DNA of 11,780 nt, taken from positions 1-11,780 of the forward strand of contig JACDAS010000290.1 in the NCBI GenBank assembly GCA_013695295.1, given 5' to 3'. Below the pieces are notes generated by a model. That model searched no databases. It saw only the letters and a list, made by a program, of their open reading frames with translations, and was not told where the DNA came from. How positions within the stretch are numbered: the first letter of the stretch is position 1; every line of letters begins with the position of its first letter. The position numbers and the translations under genes were made by a program. This DNA is from Actinomycetota bacterium. Lineage in GTDB: Bacteria > Actinomycetota > Thermoleophilia > Gaiellales > Gaiellaceae. Below are positions 1-5,884 of the stretch, piece after piece.

Positions 1-802
1 CGGGAGGGTCGACGGCGCCGGACTGCTCGCGGGCCAGTGCGCGCCGGCGGGCATCGGACAGCCTGCGGGCAATGGTCGTGGATGGCTCGATGTCGACGAG
101 GAGCAGCGCCTCCTCGAACGCGGGGCCGCGAACGACCACGTCGCCGTCCTGGTCGAGGACGACGCTGTGGCCGTCGAAGACCAGCTCGTCCTGGCCGCCG
201 ACGGCGTTCACGAGGACGATCCAGCAGACATTGTCTCGTGCGCGTGTGGCGAGCATCTGCTCGCGCTCGCGCCCCTTGCCGAGGTGGAACGGCGAGGCCG
301 AGATGTTTGCGACCACGTGCGCTCCAGCGAGGGCGAGCTCCGTCGCGGGCGGGCCTGGCTGCCAGATGTCCTCGCAGATCGTTGGTCCGACCAGCGTCTC
401 TCCGAATCGGAGCAGTAGGAGGTCGTGGCCCGCCTGGAAGTACCGGTCCTCGTCGAAGACGCCGTAGTTCGGAAGGAAGCGCTTCCGGTAGAAGCCCTTG
501 ACCTCGCCGTCCGCGCACACCGCACAGGCGTTGAAGAGGTTGCGGTCGAGCAGTGGTGCGCCGACGAGCGCCGCGATCCCATTGGCCTCGCGGGCGATCA
601 GCTCGAGGCTTTGCTGCGCGGCGCGCAGGAAGCTCGGACGAAGGAGCAAGTCCTCGGGCGGGTAGCCCGTGACAGCGAGCTCGGGGAAGAGCACGAGCTC
701 GGCGGCCGCGTCCCGCGCCTCGGCGAGACGCGCCAGGATGCGGTCCCGATTGCCGTCGAGGTCTCCGACCACGCTGTTGATCTGCGCGAGTGCTAGGCGC
801 AT
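1..802 (-). CDS. nadE: Glutamine-dependent NAD+ synthetase, N-terminal part (truncated by window edge)
   Basis: This is the first 267 codons of a gene that runs off the left edge; the reading frame stays open. The protein is the nitrilase-superfamily glutaminase domain of NadE, which releases ammonia from glutamine for the C-terminal synthetase domain that amidates deamido-NAD+ in the cytoplasm. The catalytic triad is visible: Glu41 in FPELAVTGYPPEDL, Lys107 in FYRKRFLPNYGVFDE, and Cys143 in TICEDIW. These extended motifs, notably LPNYGVFDE and CEDIW, are typical of NadE rather than free-standing amidohydrolases. The synthetase domain lies outside the window. The start is the ATG at 802: homology begins at once (MRLALAQINS), there is no SD, and a TAGACT box sits ten bases upstream. 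The acyl-CoA ligase gene lies upstream on the same strand, with 48 bases between. A stand-alone nitrilase is the alternative, but less likely. Confidence 0.93.
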   Translation of the reverse strand, partial: MRLALAQINSVVGDLDGNRDRILARLAEARDAAAELVLFPELAVTGYPPEDLLLRPSFLRAAQQSLELIAREANGIAALVGAPLLDRNLFNACAVCADGEVKGFYRKRFLPNYGVFDEDRYFQAGHDLLLLRFGETLVGPTICEDIWQPGPPATELALAGAHVVANISASPFHLGKGREREQMLATRARDNVCWIVLVNAVGGQDELVFDGHSVVLDQDGDVVVRGPAFEEALLLVDIEPSTTIARRLSDARRRALAREQSGAVDPP

Positions 803-812
803 GGTTACTCGG

Positions 813-818
813 AGTCTA
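813..818 (-). promoter_or_regulatory. Candidate -10 box of nadE (near-leaderless)
   Basis: TAGACT on the minus strand lies ten bases before the nadE ATG at 802. No clear -35 is visible and no SD lies between, so the transcript leader would be only a few bases. It is one of six similar boxes in this window. Confidence 0.4.
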
Positions 819-819
819 G

Positions 820-846
820 CGGTTTTCGCCTCAACGGCAAAAACCG
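820..846. repeat. Inverted repeat between nadE and the acyl-CoA ligase gene
   Basis: CGGTTTT (820-826) pairs with AAAACCG (840-846), and inside it GCC (828-830) pairs with GGC (836-838) around a TCAAC loop, with one C/A mismatch. It lies directly behind the stop codon of the ligase gene and just upstream of the nadE -10 box. It could be a weak terminator for the ligase transcript or an operator for nadE. There is no T-run after the stem on either strand, so a classical intrinsic terminator is not supported. Confidence 0.4.
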
Positions 847-850
847 GAGT

Positions 851-2773
851 TCAGATCGCTCGGGCGATGTCGTCGAGCGACTCGGGATTCTCGAGCGACG
901 AGAGATCACCGGGATCCTCGCCGAGTGCGCTCGCGCGGACGGCCCGGCGAACGATCTTCGCGCTCCGCGTTTTCGGAAGCGCCGGGACGAAGATGACGCG
1001 ATCGGGGCGGAAGGCCTTCCCGAGCTCGCCAGCGGCTGCTCCCCCGACCTCGGCCGCGAGCTCCTCGGTCGCCTCGATGCCGGGGAGAAGCGTGCAGAAG
1101 ACCCACGCCACCTCGCCTTTGACCTCGTGTGGGATCCCGACCGCAGCGGCTTCCGTCACTGCCGGATGACCGACCACCGCGGACTCGATCTCGGCGGGCC
1201 CGATGCGCTTGCCGGCGAGGTTCAGGGTGTCATCCGAGCGTCCGTGGAGGAACCAGTAGCCGTCGTCGTCGATCGAGGCCCAGTCGCCGTGCGTCCAGAT
1301 CCCCGGGAAGCGTCGCCAGTACGCGTCGAGGTAGCGCTCGGAGTCGCCCCAGAACCCGCGGGTCATCCCGGGAAATGGCCGGCGGCAGACGAGCTCGCCG
1401 ACCTCGCCGCGCAGGGACTCGCCGTCGGCATCGACGACGTCCATCGCCATCCCGAGGGCCGGGCCGCCGACCGAGCAGGTCTTGATCGGGACCGCCGGCG
1501 TCGGGGAGAGGAAGCAGGCGCCGACCTCGGTGCCCCCCGAGCAGTTGATGATCGGGCAGCGGCCCTGGCCGACGTGGCGGTGCAGCCAGCGGTACGGCTC
1601 GGGGTTCCACGGCTCGCCCGTCGTCACGAGCACGCGCAGCGACGAGAGGTCCGACGTCGGCTCACCGTGGGGGATCAGCGCGCGGGCGAGCGTCGGGGAG
1701 AGGCCGAGAACGGACACCCGCTCGGTCTCGACGAGCGACCAGAGCCGGTCGGGCGGCCAGTCCGGAGCCCCTTCCGCGAAGACGATCGTGCAGCCGAGCG
1801 CCCCGCCCCCGACGAGCGTCCAGGGCCCCATGATCCAGCCCATGTCGGTCGAGAAGTGGAGCACGTCTTGGGGGCTGACATCAGCCTGGTAGGCGGCCTC
1901 GCGCGCGATCGAGACGAGGAAGCCGCCCTGGACGTGTAGCACGCCCTTCGGGCGTCCGGTCGTGCCCGACGTGTACGCGAGCAGGTAGGGGTGCTCCGAG
2001 TCGACCGCCAGCGGCTCCAGCGTGCCGGGGGCGTCCCCGAGGGCCTCGTCCCAGAAGACGTCGCGCCCGGCCGTCATGGGGACATCGGCACGTCCGAGCC
2101 GCCGCCAGACGAGGACGTGCTGGAGCGCGGGCGCCTCGCGGGCGGCGGCGTCGACGATCTGCTTCATCGGCAGCTCGCGGCCCCGGCGGAGCGACCCGTC
2201 GGCGGTGATCACGACCTTCGCGCCCGAGTCCTGGAGCCGGCCTGCGACCGAAGGTGCCGCGAAGCCCGAGAAGACCGGCACCTGGACCGCTCCGAGGTGC
2301 GCGCACGCGTGCGATGCGATCGCGACCTCGGGCGCCATCGGGAGGTAGGTCGCGACCCGGTCTCCGGGCTCGACCCCGAGCGCCGCGAGCGCCTCCGCCA
2401 GCCGGACCACCTCGTGCGAGAGCTGCGCGAAGGAGAGCGAGCGCCGCTCCCCGTCCTCGCTCTGCCAGACGACGGCCTCGGCGAGTGCCCGCGGCCCCGC
2501 GGCCCAGCGGTGGACACAGTTCCAGGCGATGTTGAGCCTTCCCCCGACGAACCAGGTGGCCCACTCCGGGCCCCGGGAGGTGTCGACGACCTGCCGCCAC
2601 GGCTCGAAGAACTCGAGCCCCAGGTCCTCCACGGCGGCCGGCCAGAACCACTCAGGATCGACCACCGAGCGGGCGACGAGCTCGCGGTAGTCCGAGTACC
2701 CGTGCCTGCGCATCAGCCGGACGACGTTCGCCCGCTCGAGCACCTCCGGCGTCGGCTCCCAGATCACCTCCAT
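851..2773 (-). CDS. AMP-forming acyl-CoA synthetase, acetyl-CoA-synthetase-like
   Basis: A 640-residue cytoplasmic ligase that activates a carboxylic acid with ATP to acyl-AMP and then transfers it to CoA. Residues 27-90 resemble the N-terminal cap of acetyl-CoA synthetase (YRELVARSVVDPEWFW, then WFVGGRLNIAWNCVHRW). The AMP-binding core has the P-loop YTSGTTGRPKG at 267-277, SGGTE at 412-416, and Asp497 in THGDW. The hinge and C-terminal lid show GRSDDTLNLAGKRI at 511-524 and the adenylation lysine Lys606 in TRSAKIVRR. Length and domain order match acetyl/propionyl-CoA synthetases. However, the acyl-pocket segment reads NCSGGTEVG instead of the WWQTETG of true acetyl-CoA synthetase, so the natural acid is unlikely to be simply acetate. 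I chose ATG 2773 because homology starts there and a TACGCT box lies just upstream. An in-frame ATG at 2923 would add 50 Arg/Pro-rich residues with no sign of being real. It probably forms its own leftward unit. Confidence 0.88.
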   Translation of the reverse strand: MEVIWEPTPEVLERANVVRLMRRHGYSDYRELVARSVVDPEWFWPAAVEDLGLEFFEPWRQVVDTSRGPEWATWFVGGRLNIAWNCVHRWAAGPRALAEAVVWQSEDGERRSLSFAQLSHEVVRLAEALAALGVEPGDRVATYLPMAPEVAIASHACAHLGAVQVPVFSGFAAPSVAGRLQDSGAKVVITADGSLRRGRELPMKQIVDAAAREAPALQHVLVWRRLGRADVPMTAGRDVFWDEALGDAPGTLEPLAVDSEHPYLLAYTSGTTGRPKGVLHVQGGFLVSIAREAAYQADVSPQDVLHFSTDMGWIMGPWTLVGGGALGCTIVFAEGAPDWPPDRLWSLVETERVSVLGLSPTLARALIPHGEPTSDLSSLRVLVTTGEPWNPEPYRWLHRHVGQGRCPIINCSGGTEVGACFLSPTPAVPIKTCSVGGPALGMAMDVVDADGESLRGEVGELVCRRPFPGMTRGFWGDSERYLDAYWRRFPGIWTHGDWASIDDDGYWFLHGRSDDTLNLAGKRIGPAEIESAVVGHPAVTEAAAVGIPHEVKGEVAWVFCTLLPGIEATEELAAEVGGAAAGELGKAFRPDRVIFVPALPKTRSAKIVRRAVRASALGEDPGDLSSLENPESLDDIARAI

Positions 2774-2781
2774 GTGCGAGG

Positions 2782-2787
2782 AGCGTA
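2782..2787 (-). promoter_or_regulatory. Candidate -10 box of the acyl-CoA ligase gene (leaderless)
   Basis: TACGCT on the minus strand ends eight bases before the ATG at 2773. There is no SD and no good -35. The spacing puts the transcript start at or next to the start codon. Confidence 0.4.
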
Positions 2788-2855
2788 GAGCGAACTGCGC
2801 CGATCGTTGACTTGGAGGTGGATGCGCGCGAGGCTGATCACGCCGAGAACCGCAG

Positions 2856-3063
2856 CTGACGGGCGGGAAGCTCGCGGATCTCCTGGGCCGGCGGCGCATC
2901 TTCATCGTACGACGCGCGGGCACCGGGCCAGTTCGTCGAAGGCTTCCAGAGGGCGCCGATCGTCGCTGCGGCGATCGCTTTCGCCGCGGCCGTGGTGGCC
3001 GTGGTCACCGTTCGTCACGCGCGCCACGGCGAGGCTCCGGCAGCCGCCGAGGCTCGCGCGTGA
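2856..3063 (+). pseudogene. Relic of an MFS efflux transporter (DHA2/EmrB-like), internally deleted and frameshifted
   Basis: Two pieces of an apparent major facilitator protein survive in different frames. From 2856 the frame reads LTGGKLADLLGRRRIFIV, which fits MFS motif A (G-x-L-x-D-x-x-G-R-R) in the loop after TM2. From about 2917 another frame reads ARAPGQ then FVEGFQRAPIVAAAIAF, a hydrophobic stretch, VRHARHGE and a short polar tail, ending at TGA 3061-3063. This resembles the last transmembrane helix and tail of 14-TM drug/proton antiporters. The roughly 400 residues expected between them are missing, and neither frame has a usable start codon (stops at 2835 in the first frame and 2857 in the second). 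I infer a gene lost by internal deletion. Chance resemblance in GC-rich DNA is the alternative; motif A makes it less likely. Confidence 0.5.
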
Positions 3064-3080
3064 GAGCGCGGGACGACCCT

Positions 3081-3247
3081 CCCCGGCTGCGGCGTCCGGG
3101 GAAGATCAGTCCCTGGGAGAGGGTCTTCCGCCTACTATGAGGGCGACGCCGCAATGCGTGGCTCTGCGGCCCAGGCACGCATCGGGTTTGTCGTCGCCGG
3201 CTGGCGTCTTACCCCCCTGCCCCGGCACGTGGCCGGTGGCAAGGTGG
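3081..3247 (-). ncRNA. Candidate structured RNA, family not recognised
   Basis: Five stems lie in 167 bases, listed from the presumed 5' end on the minus strand. (1) 3247-3212 is a long hairpin: outer CC-CCUUGCC pairs with GGCAGGG-GG, then CCGGC/GCCGG around a five-base loop. (2) GGCGTC 3203-3208 pairs with GACGCC 3145-3150, closing a domain. (3) Inside it, a perfect seven-base stem joins 3176-3182 with 3154-3160. (4) 3124-3128 pairs with 3101-3105, with CCCT/AGGG stacked inside (3111-3114 with 3120-3123). (5) CCCCGG 3081-3086 pairs with CCGGGG 3096-3101. A near-consensus leftward promoter (3253-3281) would start the RNA right at the first hairpin. No U-run follows the last stem, so the 3' end is unknown. 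It could be a free small RNA or a long leader reaching toward the ligase gene. The strand is inferred from the promoter; most stems also form on the plus strand. Confidence 0.4.
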
Positions 3248-3252
3248 AACAG

Positions 3253-3281
3253 ACTATAGAGTGGGTTTCGAGAACCGTCAA
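3253..3281 (-). promoter_or_regulatory. Near-consensus leftward sigma-A promoter
   Basis: On the minus strand TTGACG (3281-3276) is followed by exactly 17 bases and then TATAGT (3258-3253). It is the best promoter match in the window. No protein gene starts within 470 bases downstream of it; what follows at once is the stem-loop-rich segment 3247-3081. Expected start of transcription is near 3246. Confidence 0.6.
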
Positions 3282-3320
3282 GTCGCTCAGTCAAGTGATT
3301 TCAGGTTGGGTAGTTGACGG
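3277..3320. promoter_or_regulatory. Candidate operator region: direct repeats and opposed TTGACGG boxes
   Basis: GTCAAGT occurs twice in direct orientation, at 3277-3283 and 3290-3296, 13 bases apart. CCGTCAA (3275-3281) and TTGACGG (3314-3320) form an inverted pair; each contains a -35-like hexamer, pointing in opposite directions. The surrounding 3250-3420 is much richer in A and T than the coding DNA around it. Position between the divergent transcripts suggests a binding site for the XRE-TPR regulator encoded at 3421, but that is inference. Confidence 0.35.
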
Positions 3321-3342
3321 CGCTCATTGTCTCAACATAGCC
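3314..3342 (+). promoter_or_regulatory. Weak rightward promoter for the regulator-peptide operon
   Basis: TTGACG at 3314-3319 is a good -35. At 16-17 bases the -10 position reads only CATAGC or ATAGCC, a poor match. This would leave a leader of about 70 bases before the ATG at 3421. A good -35 with a poor -10 is compatible with activator-dependent transcription. Confidence 0.3.
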
Positions 3343-3420
3343 CTTTTGGGGGACTCTGGAAAGAAGCTGCCTTGCTTTTCAGTGAAGTATCAGCTTGAGT
3401 GTGTTTGAGGAGTCGGACGA

Positions 3421-4764
3421 ATGACCGAGATCACACGCGCCAAGCTCGACGAGCGCTCGCGCGAGCGAGCTGGTCTCGCGGTCCGGGTACGGCAGCTTCG
3501 TGCCGCCGCCGGCCTGACCCAGACCGAGCTCGCGGGGGACCGGTTCTCCAAGGAGTACGTCAGCCAGATCGAGCGGGGGAAGACTCGCCCGACGGCCGAG
3601 ACGATCGAGTGGCTCGCGGGCCGGCTCGGCGTCGACCCCGGCTTCCTCGCGAGTGGCGTCGCCACCGACGAGCGAAGCAGGGTCGAGGCCGCTCTCGCCC
3701 GTGCTGAGGCTCTGCACGAGGCCCGGCGATTCGAGGAGGCAGGCGCCGAGCTCGAGCGTGTGCAGCTGGCGGCACTCGCCACGGGCTCCGTGGAGCTGGA
3801 GGCCCGCTGGCTCTCCAGCGCCGCGTGGACGCGCATGGAGCTCGGCGATGTGCGCCTCGCGAGCGAGCAGCTTGGACGGGCGCGAGCGCTCGCCGAGAGC
3901 CCCGCATTCTCGGACGTCGACCGGGCCGGGTTCCTCTTCCGGCTCGGAGTGTGCCGGTACAAGCTCTCGAGCATCTCGACCGCGCTCTCGCTGCTGACCG
4001 AGGCGCTCGGACTCGCGGAGCGGACCGACCTGCCGAGCGATCTGCTGCGCTCGGAGATCCTGAGCTGGCGCTCCCGCTGCTACCGCCGCCAGCGCGACCT
4101 CGAGGCGGCGCGCGAGGACGCCGAGAACGCGCTCGAGCTTGCCCGGGGCCTCGACGACCGCCCTCGCATGGCAAATGCCTTCGTCCAGGCCTCGCTCGTC
4201 GCCGAGCGCATGGGTCACTGGGTGCTCGCACGCACGTACGCCGAGCGCGCGAAGGCGCACTACGAGGAGCTGAACGACGACCGCAACATCGCAGGTCTCC
4301 TCAACAACCTTGGCGGGCTGAACCTCATGCTCGGCCGGCCCGACGACGCGATCGAGTACCTGAAGCGCTCCTACGGCGTTGCGCTGGATGCCGACAGCGT
4401 CGAGGACGCCGCCCAGGCAGCCGGGTCGCTGGCGACCGTCCACCTCCATGTGGCCGACTACCCCCTGGCCGAGCAGCTCGCGCGCCAGTCCCTCGACCTC
4501 CTGGCGGGACGCGACGACTACCTCCACGAGATCGGGCCGACCCAGCTCGTGCTGGGTCGGGCGCTCCTCGAGCAGGGCCGCCTCGACGAAGCTGAGACGT
4601 GCTTCAGGGCCGCGGACGTCAGTTTCCAGCAGCTCTCCTCCGCCAGTCACCGCGCCGCGGGCTGGATCGCGATGGGCGACCTTGCGACGCGGCGGGGAGA
4701 CGATCGCTCGGCCGCCCGCCTGTACCGGCTGGCCGCGGAAGCCCTTCAAGACGTTCGCTTCTAA
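3421..4764 (+). CDS. XRE-family transcriptional regulator with TPR peptide-sensor-like domain (RRNPP-like)
   Basis: A 447-residue cytoplasmic DNA-binding protein. Residues 20-75 form an XRE helix-turn-helix (VRQLRAAAGLTQTELA, then FSKEYVSQIERGKTRPT, then IEWLAGRLGV). Residues 82-447 are almost wholly helical TPR-type repeats, for example 225-245, 265-285, 288-322 (LLNNLGGLNLMLGRPDDA), 345-365 and 375-440. This is the architecture of PlcR, NprR and other RRNPP sensors, in which the TPR superhelix binds an imported peptide, often through asparagines; Asn289, Asn295, Asn296 and Asn301 are visible, but their role here is guesswork. Start: ATG 3421 with GAGGAG at 3407-3412, eight bases before it. 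A 39-codon exported-peptide gene follows after 17 bases and is surely co-transcribed. Upstream lies an AT-rich control region with repeats. Not every XRE-TPR protein senses peptides, so the ligand is inferred from the neighbour. Confidence 0.88.
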   Translation: MTEITRAKLDERSRERAGLAVRVRQLRAAAGLTQTELAGDRFSKEYVSQIERGKTRPTAETIEWLAGRLGVDPGFLASGVATDERSRVEAALARAEALHEARRFEEAGAELERVQLAALATGSVELEARWLSSAAWTRMELGDVRLASEQLGRARALAESPAFSDVDRAGFLFRLGVCRYKLSSISTALSLLTEALGLAERTDLPSDLLRSEILSWRSRCYRRQRDLEAAREDAENALELARGLDDRPRMANAFVQASLVAERMGHWVLARTYAERAKAHYEELNDDRNIAGLLNNLGGLNLMLGRPDDAIEYLKRSYGVALDADSVEDAAQAAGSLATVHLHVADYPLAEQLARQSLDLLAGRDDYLHEIGPTQLVLGRALLEQGRLDEAETCFRAADVSFQQLSSASHRAAGWIAMGDLATRRGDDRSAARLYRLAAEALQDVRF

Positions 4765-4771
4765 AGCCGAA

Positions 4772-4777
4772 AGGAGG
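4772..4777 (+). promoter_or_regulatory. Very strong SD of the small peptide gene
   Basis: AGGAGG, within AAAGGAGGTGA (4770-4780), is nearly the full complement of the 16S rRNA tail and sits four bases from ATG 4782. It is the best ribosome binding site in the window and fixes the start of a gene that would otherwise be passed over. High translation relative to the regulator upstream is implied. Confidence 0.8.
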
Positions 4778-4781
4778 TGAC

Positions 4782-4901
4782 ATGACGACTCGCTTCATCA
4801 TCACGCTCACCGCCAGCCTGTTCGCGCTCTGCCTGCAGGCGTTCGCAGGGGTCGAGGGCAGCGCCGATCTCCTCGGCGACAGCTGGTTCGACGGACGCTA
4901 G
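4782..4901 (+). CDS. Short exported peptide, candidate signalling pro-peptide of the adjacent XRE-TPR regulator
   Basis: A 39-residue product. Residues 1-4 (MTTR) carry one positive charge, residues 5-18 are hydrophobic (FIITLTASLFALCL), and QAFA at 19-22 fits a signal peptidase I site of A-x-A type, leaving GVEGSADLLGDSWFDGR. That predicted mature part is 17 residues and acidic, with Trp35 and Phe36 near the C-terminus. Cys17 does not sit in a lipobox (Leu precedes it), so lipidation is unlikely. The gene lies 17 bases behind the regulator and has a near-perfect SD, so it is expressed and almost certainly co-transcribed. In PlcR-PapR and NprR-NprX the pro-peptide gene has the same place and shape: it is secreted, trimmed, re-imported and bound by the TPR domain. 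No homolog is recognised. Alternatives are a small membrane peptide or a leader peptide. Confidence 0.72.
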   Translation: MTTRFIITLTASLFALCLQAFAGVEGSADLLGDSWFDGR

Positions 4902-4923
4902 ACGCCCCAAGAAGCTCTAGGAG

Positions 4924-4929
4924 TAGACT
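4924..4929 (+). promoter_or_regulatory. Candidate -10 box of the lipoprotein gene (leaderless)
   Basis: TAGACT ends seven bases before GTG 4937 with no SD between. It lies 22 bases behind the stop of the small peptide gene, so the lipoprotein may have its own start of transcription as well as read-through. Confidence 0.45.
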
Positions 4930-4936
4930 CGGCCGC

Positions 4937-5857
4937 GTGGGGGTTGGCAAGGCGTGGCTGCTGCTCGCGCTACTCCTCCTGGTAGGAGGGTGCGGCTCCG
5001 GGGAGGGATCGAAGGACGATGTGGCACCTCCTCCGGGGTCACTCGCGGCACTCCTCGCGCGCCCAGGCCCCAACGTTGCCTGGATTCCAGGGACGAGCGA
5101 CTACGCTCCCGGGCCGGTCCGGGTCTCCTTCCTCGTCGTCCGGAAGGACGGGAGCCTCGTCGAGCGGTCGCGCGCCCGGGTCTGGGTCGCGAGGTCGCTC
5201 GAGGCACCACCGCTCCTCCGGGTCGATGCCTCGCTCGAGCTGGTCGGCGTTCCGGGGGTCTCGTCGGACCGGCTCGACGTGACGCGGCTCTACGTCGCGC
5301 GGCTGACCCTGCCCTCGGCGGGCCGGTACTACCTGCTCGCCGAGCCGATCGGGGGCTCGAGGCCCGTCCAGGCGCTCGGTGACCTGCGGGTCGCCGAGCG
5401 GACGAAGGCGCCTGCGGTGGGAGCACGGGCGATCCCGTCCAGGACGCCGACGATCCGCAGCACGCGCGGCGACTTCGCCCGTCTGACGACGCGGACGCCG
5501 CCGGACCGCGAGCTGCTGCGCCATTCGATCGCCGAGTCGCTCGCCGCGAAGCGGCCCTTCGTCGTCGCCTTCGCGACTCCGAAGTTTTGCACCAGCCGCA
5601 CCTGCGCGCCCGTGGTGGACGTCGTCGACGCGGTCCGGCGTCGCTTCGCCGGCAGCTCGGTCCGTTTCATCCACGTCGAGATCTACGAGGGCAACGAACC
5701 CGCTGCTGGGCTCAACCGCTGGGTCAAGGAGTGGCGCCTGCCAACCGAGCCGTTCGTGTTCCTGGTCGGCGAGGACGGCCGGATCAAGGCGAGGTTCGAG
5801 GGCTCGGTGTCCGTTCGCGAGCTCGCCCGAGCCGTCCGGACGACGCTCGTGGGCTAG
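4937..5857 (+). CDS. Lipoprotein with C-terminal thioredoxin-like domain
   Basis: A 306-residue predicted cell-surface lipoprotein. The signal peptide is residues 1-18, a long leucine run ending in the lipobox LVGG-Cys19. Residues 30-155 hold a beta-rich domain of unknown role (APGPVRVSFLVVRKDGSLV, later AGRYYLLAEPIGG), resembling an immunoglobulin-like fold. Residues about 190-306 look like a thioredoxin fold: FVVAFATPKFC, then TEPFVFLVGEDGRIKARFEG with the expected cis-proline (Pro272). The active site is unusual: Cys218 and Cys223 are four residues apart (FCTSRTCAPVVD) instead of the CxxC of thioredoxins. An extracytoplasmic redox, copper-handling or disulfide role is possible; none can be assigned. 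The start is GTG 4937, behind a TAGACT box. It is followed after 27 bases by the rhodanese gene. Whether it belongs functionally with the regulator-peptide pair upstream cannot be told. Confidence 0.8.
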   Translation: MGVGKAWLLLALLLLVGGCGSGEGSKDDVAPPPGSLAALLARPGPNVAWIPGTSDYAPGPVRVSFLVVRKDGSLVERSRARVWVARSLEAPPLLRVDASLELVGVPGVSSDRLDVTRLYVARLTLPSAGRYYLLAEPIGGSRPVQALGDLRVAERTKAPAVGARAIPSRTPTIRSTRGDFARLTTRTPPDRELLRHSIAESLAAKRPFVVAFATPKFCTSRTCAPVVDVVDAVRRRFAGSSVRFIHVEIYEGNEPAAGLNRWVKEWRLPTEPFVFLVGEDGRIKARFEGSVSVRELARAVRTTLVG

Positions 5858-5884
5858 CTTCACCAGACCCGACGAGGAGGGACG

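Noticed and set aside
3212..3217. CCCCCC run suggesting a 6C RNA on the plus strand
   Set aside because: The 6C motif needs C-runs in the loops of two hairpins; this single run is in a stem.
3081..3250. Group II intron, tmRNA, RNase P RNA or a known riboswitch
   Set aside because: No domain V, no tmRNA ends, no RNase P conserved cores and no riboswitch consensus could be found by eye on either strand.
2807..3259. 150-codon plus-strand frame in the intergenic region
   Set aside because: Arg/Pro/Ser-rich composition typical of an off-frame reading of GC-rich DNA, and it conflicts with the MFS relic frames.
3106..3294. 62-codon minus-strand frame over the stem-loop region
   Set aside because: Its ATG lies upstream of the predicted -35, so the frame would contain the whole promoter; the product looks like no protein I know and coincides with RNA-like stems.
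4834..4836. Lipobox at Cys17 of the small peptide
   Set aside because: The residue before the cysteine is Leu, not Gly, Ala or Ser, and the A-x-A site downstream fits signal peptidase I better.
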